A stretch of DNA of 64,000 nt from an uncultured Eubacteriales bacterium. GTDB lineage: Bacteria; Bacillota; Clostridia; Peptostreptococcales; Anaerovoracaceae. Location: positions 1 to 64,000 of the forward strand of contig ONJG01000001.1 in NCBI GenBank assembly GCA_900318105.1, in the 5' to 3' direction. The position numbers and the translations under genes are program-made. How positions within the stretch are numbered: the first letter of the stretch is position 1; each line of letters starts with the position of its first letter. Shown here one piece after another: positions 61,301 to 64,000 of the stretch. Under the pieces are notes generated by a model. The model saw only the letters and a list, made by a program, of their open reading frames with translations, was not told the DNA's origin and did no database searches.

Positions 61301-62044
61301 ATGGAATTGAAGGAATTTTTTGAACTGAATCCAAAGGCGGCCATTGCTTTTTCAGGCGGTGTGGACTCTGCATATCTGCTGTCCGAGGCGGTTAGGCTCG
61401 GAGCGGATGTGACGGCTTACTGCGTGCACTCTGAGTTTCAGCCGGCGTTTGAGCTGGAGGATGCAAGGCGGACAGCTGCACAGGCTGGTGCCGATCTTAA
61501 GATTATAGAACTCAGCGTTCTAGGAGACGATGCGATTACATCGAATCCTGAGGACAGGTGCTACCATTGCAAGAGCCGCATAATGGGAGCGATCAGGGAG
61601 GCTGCGCTTGCCGACGGATACGAAGTGCTGCTGGACGGGACCAATGCATCGGATGATGCAGATGACAGGCCGGGCATGAGGGCGCTTTCTGAACTCGGGA
61701 TAAAATCGCCACTCAGAGAGTGCGGCATCACTAAGGATATGGTGAGAGAAGCTGCGAGGGCTGCCGGGCTTGATGTGTGGGACAAACCCGCATATGCCTG
61801 CCTTGCTACAAGGGTGCCGATGGGGGAGATAATAAGCGAAGCAAAGCTTCGCGCGACTGAGAAGGCCGAGTCGCTTATGATGGCGATGGGATTCAGGGAT
61901 TTCAGAGTGAGGTGGAGAGGACATGACGGACTGGTGCAGGTTACGGCGGAACAGTACGATGAGGCGATTGCCAGGCAGCATGAAATCGAGACGGCACTCG
62001 GAAGATATTATGATCATATAGAGATAGACGAAAACACGAGATAG
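61301..62044 (+). CDS. larE: LarE, sulfur transferase for the nickel-pincer cofactor
   Basis: ATP-dependent sacrificial sulfur donor (247 aa) that converts the carboxylates of the LarB product to thiocarboxylates. The PP-loop SGGVDS is at 18-23 and the sulfur-donor cysteine is Cys167 in YACLATR. No ribosome site is seen; a TATAAT (about 61269-61274) suggests a short leader, so translation may be inefficient. First gene of larE-larB-larC. The cofactor serves lactate racemase-like enzymes; no larA is present in the window. Confidence 0.88.
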   Translation: MELKEFFELNPKAAIAFSGGVDSAYLLSEAVRLGADVTAYCVHSEFQPAFELEDARRTAAQAGADLKIIELSVLGDDAITSNPEDRCYHCKSRIMGAIREAALADGYEVLLDGTNASDDADDRPGMRALSELGIKSPLRECGITKDMVREAARAAGLDVWDKPAYACLATRVPMGEIISEAKLRATEKAESLMMAMGFRDFRVRWRGHDGLVQVTAEQYDEAIARQHEIETALGRYYDHIEIDENTR

Positions 62045-62063
62045 GACATAAAGAGGAAACAAG

Positions 62064-62861
62064 ATGAACGGACACCACATGCACGGAAATGAAGAGATAG
62101 ATGTAAGGGCCATACTTGAAGCTGTCGAAAAAGGAGAGATGAGCGCGGATGAGGCTTTGACCAGGATAAAGATAAAGCCTTATGAAGATATAGGCTATGC
62201 CAAGGTTGATCTTCACAGGCAGCTCAGGCAGGGCGTGGCCGAGGTGATATACGGAGCAGGAAAGACCGCGGAGCAGATTGTGGGGATAGTGTCTTCGATG
62301 GCAGATGCAGGTCAGAAGAGCGTCATGATCACAAGGCTCGATGCGGATAAATCGGATTTGGTGGCAGCTGCCGTCGGGGCAGCCGGCATAAAGTATGAGT
62401 ATCATGAAGCTGCACGCATAGGTGTCGCGGGAGAAGTTCCCGGACCGTCAGGCCTCGGGAGGATAGTGATTGCAACAGGCGGCACGAGCGATATACCCGT
62501 GGCGGAGGAGGCCGCCGTGACAGCCGAGACTCTAGGCAACGAAGTCGTAAGGCTTTATGATGTCGGCGTGGCCGGTATTCACAGGCTCCTTGACAGCAAG
62601 GAGGAGATAATGAGCGCGAGCGTTGTTATCGCAATCGCGGGGATGGAAGGCGCTCTTGCAAGCGTGGTCGGCGGCATGGCGGACTGCCCGGTGATAGCGG
62701 TTCCGACCAGCGTGGGGTACGGCGCTGCATTTGAGGGTCTTACCGCACTTCTTTCAATGCTCAACTCCTGCGCGAGCGGAGTGTCGGTAGTGAATATTGA
62801 TAATGGATTTGGCGCAGGATATATGGCGCATATGATAAATCACATGAGCGCCAGGAAATAA
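62064..62861 (+). CDS. larB: LarB, pyridinium carboxylase/hydrolase of nickel-pincer cofactor synthesis
   Basis: A 265-aa protein with a C-terminal PurE-like domain (GLGRIVIATGGTSDIPVAEE, VYDVGVAGIHRLL-like stretch, AIAGMEGALASVVGG, PTSVGYGAA). It carboxylates nicotinic acid adenine dinucleotide and removes AMP, giving the pyridinium biscarboxylate. The N-terminus begins with a His-rich MNGHHMHGN. GAGGAAAC precedes the ATG. Confidence 0.9.
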   Translation: MNGHHMHGNEEIDVRAILEAVEKGEMSADEALTRIKIKPYEDIGYAKVDLHRQLRQGVAEVIYGAGKTAEQIVGIVSSMADAGQKSVMITRLDADKSDLVAAAVGAAGIKYEYHEAARIGVAGEVPGPSGLGRIVIATGGTSDIPVAEEAAVTAETLGNEVVRLYDVGVAGIHRLLDSKEEIMSASVVIAIAGMEGALASVVGGMADCPVIAVPTSVGYGAAFEGLTALLSMLNSCASGVSVVNIDNGFGAGYMAHMINHMSARK

Positions 62862-62881
62862 AAGGGAAAGGGAAAAGGAAA

Positions 62882-63757
62882 TTGAGAAAAATGTACATAG
62901 ACTGCAGCATGGGAGCTGCGGGAGACATGCTGACTGCGGCACTGATCGAGCTGATGCCGGACAGGGACGAAGCCGTGGCCTCGCTTAACGGAATGAATAT
63001 ACCGGGGATCAGATATGAGGCTATGGACGCCGTTAAGTGCGGAGTAAAGGGCACGCATGTGAGCGTGACATATAACGGAGTGGAAGAAATAACCGAGGAT
63101 GTGCATGAGCATGAGCATGCAAATTCTCCCGAGGCAGAGAGCATCGCGCACGATGCCCCCGTGGCCGAGGTACATTTTCATGAACACAAACATAATACTC
63201 TGGCTGATATAGAGGAAATTATATACTCAATCAATGTATCCGACAGCGTAAAGGAAGACATAATCGGGGTATACGAAATAATCGCCGAGGCAGAGAGCAT
63301 CGCACACGATGCACCCGTGGCCGAGGTGCATTTTCATGAGGTCGGCAGCATGGATGCCGTGGCTGATGCGGCGGCCGTCTGCTACCTGATGGATAAGATA
63401 AGGCCGGACGCCGTTGCGGTGTCGGACATCCATGTCGGCGCAGGCCTTGTGAAATGCGCACATGGAATACTGCCTGTGCCGGCGCCCGCGACGGCGAACA
63501 TACTCGCGGGCCTGCCGACCTACGGCGGAGAAATCGAAGGAGAACTCTGCACGCCCACAGGCGCCGCGCTTCTCAAGTATTTCGGCACGGAATTCGGTGC
63601 GAAGTTCAGTATAGAGCTGTCCGGAAATGACAGCTTTCTGACGGATGAAGGAAAAGCAGCTAAAGAGTTAGTGACCGCAGGGCGCGGCATGGGGCGCAAG
63701 GACTTTGAAAGGCCCAACTGCGTAACGGTCGCTCTTGGAGAATCGGACAATCAATAA
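62882..63757 (+). CDS. larC: LarC nickel insertase, shortened form with internal duplication
   Basis: Inserts nickel into the pincer cofactor in a CTP-dependent step. The 291-aa product covers only the LarC1 part (YIDCSMGAAGDM, HFHEVGSMDAVADA, GRGMGRKDF) and stops where LarC2 should begin; the next gene starts 1 bp later. Normal LarC is ~400 aa, sometimes made by a frameshift. A 53-bp segment occurs twice (63131-63183 and 63287-63339, 50 of 53 identical), so AESIAHDAPVAEVHFHE is present near residues 85-101 and again near 137-153; the first copy is an insertion. TTG 62882 gives the family start MRKMYIDC; ATG 62891 is possible. Confidence 0.82.
   Translation: MRKMYIDCSMGAAGDMLTAALIELMPDRDEAVASLNGMNIPGIRYEAMDAVKCGVKGTHVSVTYNGVEEITEDVHEHEHANSPEAESIAHDAPVAEVHFHEHKHNTLADIEEIIYSINVSDSVKEDIIGVYEIIAEAESIAHDAPVAEVHFHEVGSMDAVADAAAVCYLMDKIRPDAVAVSDIHVGAGLVKCAHGILPVPAPATANILAGLPTYGGEIEGELCTPTGAALLKYFGTEFGAKFSIELSGNDSFLTDEGKAAKELVTAGRGMGRKDFERPNCVTVALGESDNQ
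63131..63339 (+). repeat. 53-bp direct repeat inside larC
   Basis: Two copies, 156 bp (52 codons) apart, with three substitutions, all third-codon-position. The reading frame is kept. It duplicates the segment around the conserved HFHE motif. Confidence 0.92.
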
Positions 63758-63758
63758 G

Positions 63759-64000
63759 ATGATAAGAAAGATAAGTGAAGAAGATATACGAAAGATGTTT
63801 CCGGCTAGGCCAAAGGACTGCCACAAAGGAAGTTTCGGCTATGTAGCCCTGATCGGGGGCTCTTTGGAATACAGCGGCGCGATAAGGCTGGCAGCCATGG
63901 CAAACAGCTCCATGAGAGCCGGAGCCGGCGTTGCGAGCATAGCGGCTCCGCGGAGCATATGCGATATAATAGCAGGACAAATTCTTGAAGCGACGATATT
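63759..64000 (+). CDS. nnrD: ADP-dependent NAD(P)H-hydrate dehydratase, N-terminal part
   Basis: The first 80 codons of a YjeF-C/NnrD-type protein that repairs hydrated NAD(P)H; the gene continues past the window edge. The segment HKGSFGYVALIGGS is the family's nucleotide-binding start, followed by GAGVASIAAP. It begins 1 bp after the larC stop, so it is translationally coupled to the lar genes. No separate epimerase domain is seen before it. Confidence 0.8.
   Translation, partial: MIRKISEEDIRKMFPARPKDCHKGSFGYVALIGGSLEYSGAIRLAAMANSSMRAGAGVASIAAPRSICDIIAGQILEATI

Overview
The window looks like the chromosome of a strictly anaerobic, Gram-positive, amino-acid- and purine-fermenting bacterium of the class Clostridia, probably a gut relative of Family XIII / Anaerovoracaceae. 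The evidence is a butyrate kinase, a two-gene NfnAB transhydrogenase, a selenocysteine-containing SelD, a YtrA-type GntR/ABC module, selenium-linked molybdenum hydroxylases, strong AGGAGG-like ribosome sites and moderate GC. No phage, insertion sequence, CRISPR array, rRNA or tRNA was found. The taxonomic call is inference from gene content.

Layout. (1) 0.15-21.2 kb: an anaerobic purine/uric-acid catabolic island: xdhABC, adenine deaminase, an M20 amidohydrolase, ssnA, ygfK, yqeB, xdhD, hyuA, ygeW, carbamate kinase, a YheO/DauR-type regulator and ygeY. This is close to the E. coli ygeW-ssnA region. (2) 21.3-23.3 kb: xpt-pyrBI, ending in a 75-bp tandem hairpin repeat. (3) 23.6-34.3 kb: molybdenum handling: modE-like regulator, MoeA-like protein, XdhC-type chaperone, moaA, MOSC-MogA fusion, modABC and moaC, with an AIM24 protein and a SpoIIE-type phosphatase inserted. 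(4) 34.4-39.8 kb: secondary alcohol dehydrogenase, CobW-type GTPase, NfnAB, nitroreductase. (5) 40-53 kb: mixed accessory and housekeeping genes: YitT protein, a free-standing PrdA-N-like protein, GntR-ABC, putP, a secreted C39-like protein, DUF1015, aminotransferase, buk, uracil permease. (6) 53.2-55.3 kb: selD (UGA-encoded selenocysteine) and a LysR regulator. (7) 55.3-60.7 kb: threonine branch (thrC divergent from lysC-asd-hom). (8) 60.75-61.15 kb: a probable ~390-nt non-coding RNA with its own promoter and terminator. (9) 61.3-64 kb: larE-larB-larC (nickel-pincer cofactor) and the start of nnrD, cut by the window edge.

How it fits together. Adenine is deaminated to hypoxanthine and purines are hydroxylated by selenium/molybdenum enzymes (XdhABC, XdhD, YqeB). 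The ring is then opened and dismantled by SsnA, YgfK, HyuA and YgeY, and the resulting carbamoyl group is turned into ATP by YgeW and carbamate kinase. The molybdenum genes supply the cofactor and selD supplies selenophosphate. A near-identical 28-bp palindrome over the -35 region of both modE and modA points to one molybdate-responsive operator. The strongest items for follow-up are that operator, the selenoprotein SelD, the unassigned RNA, the structured element between ssnA and ygfK, and the shortened LarC with an internal duplication.
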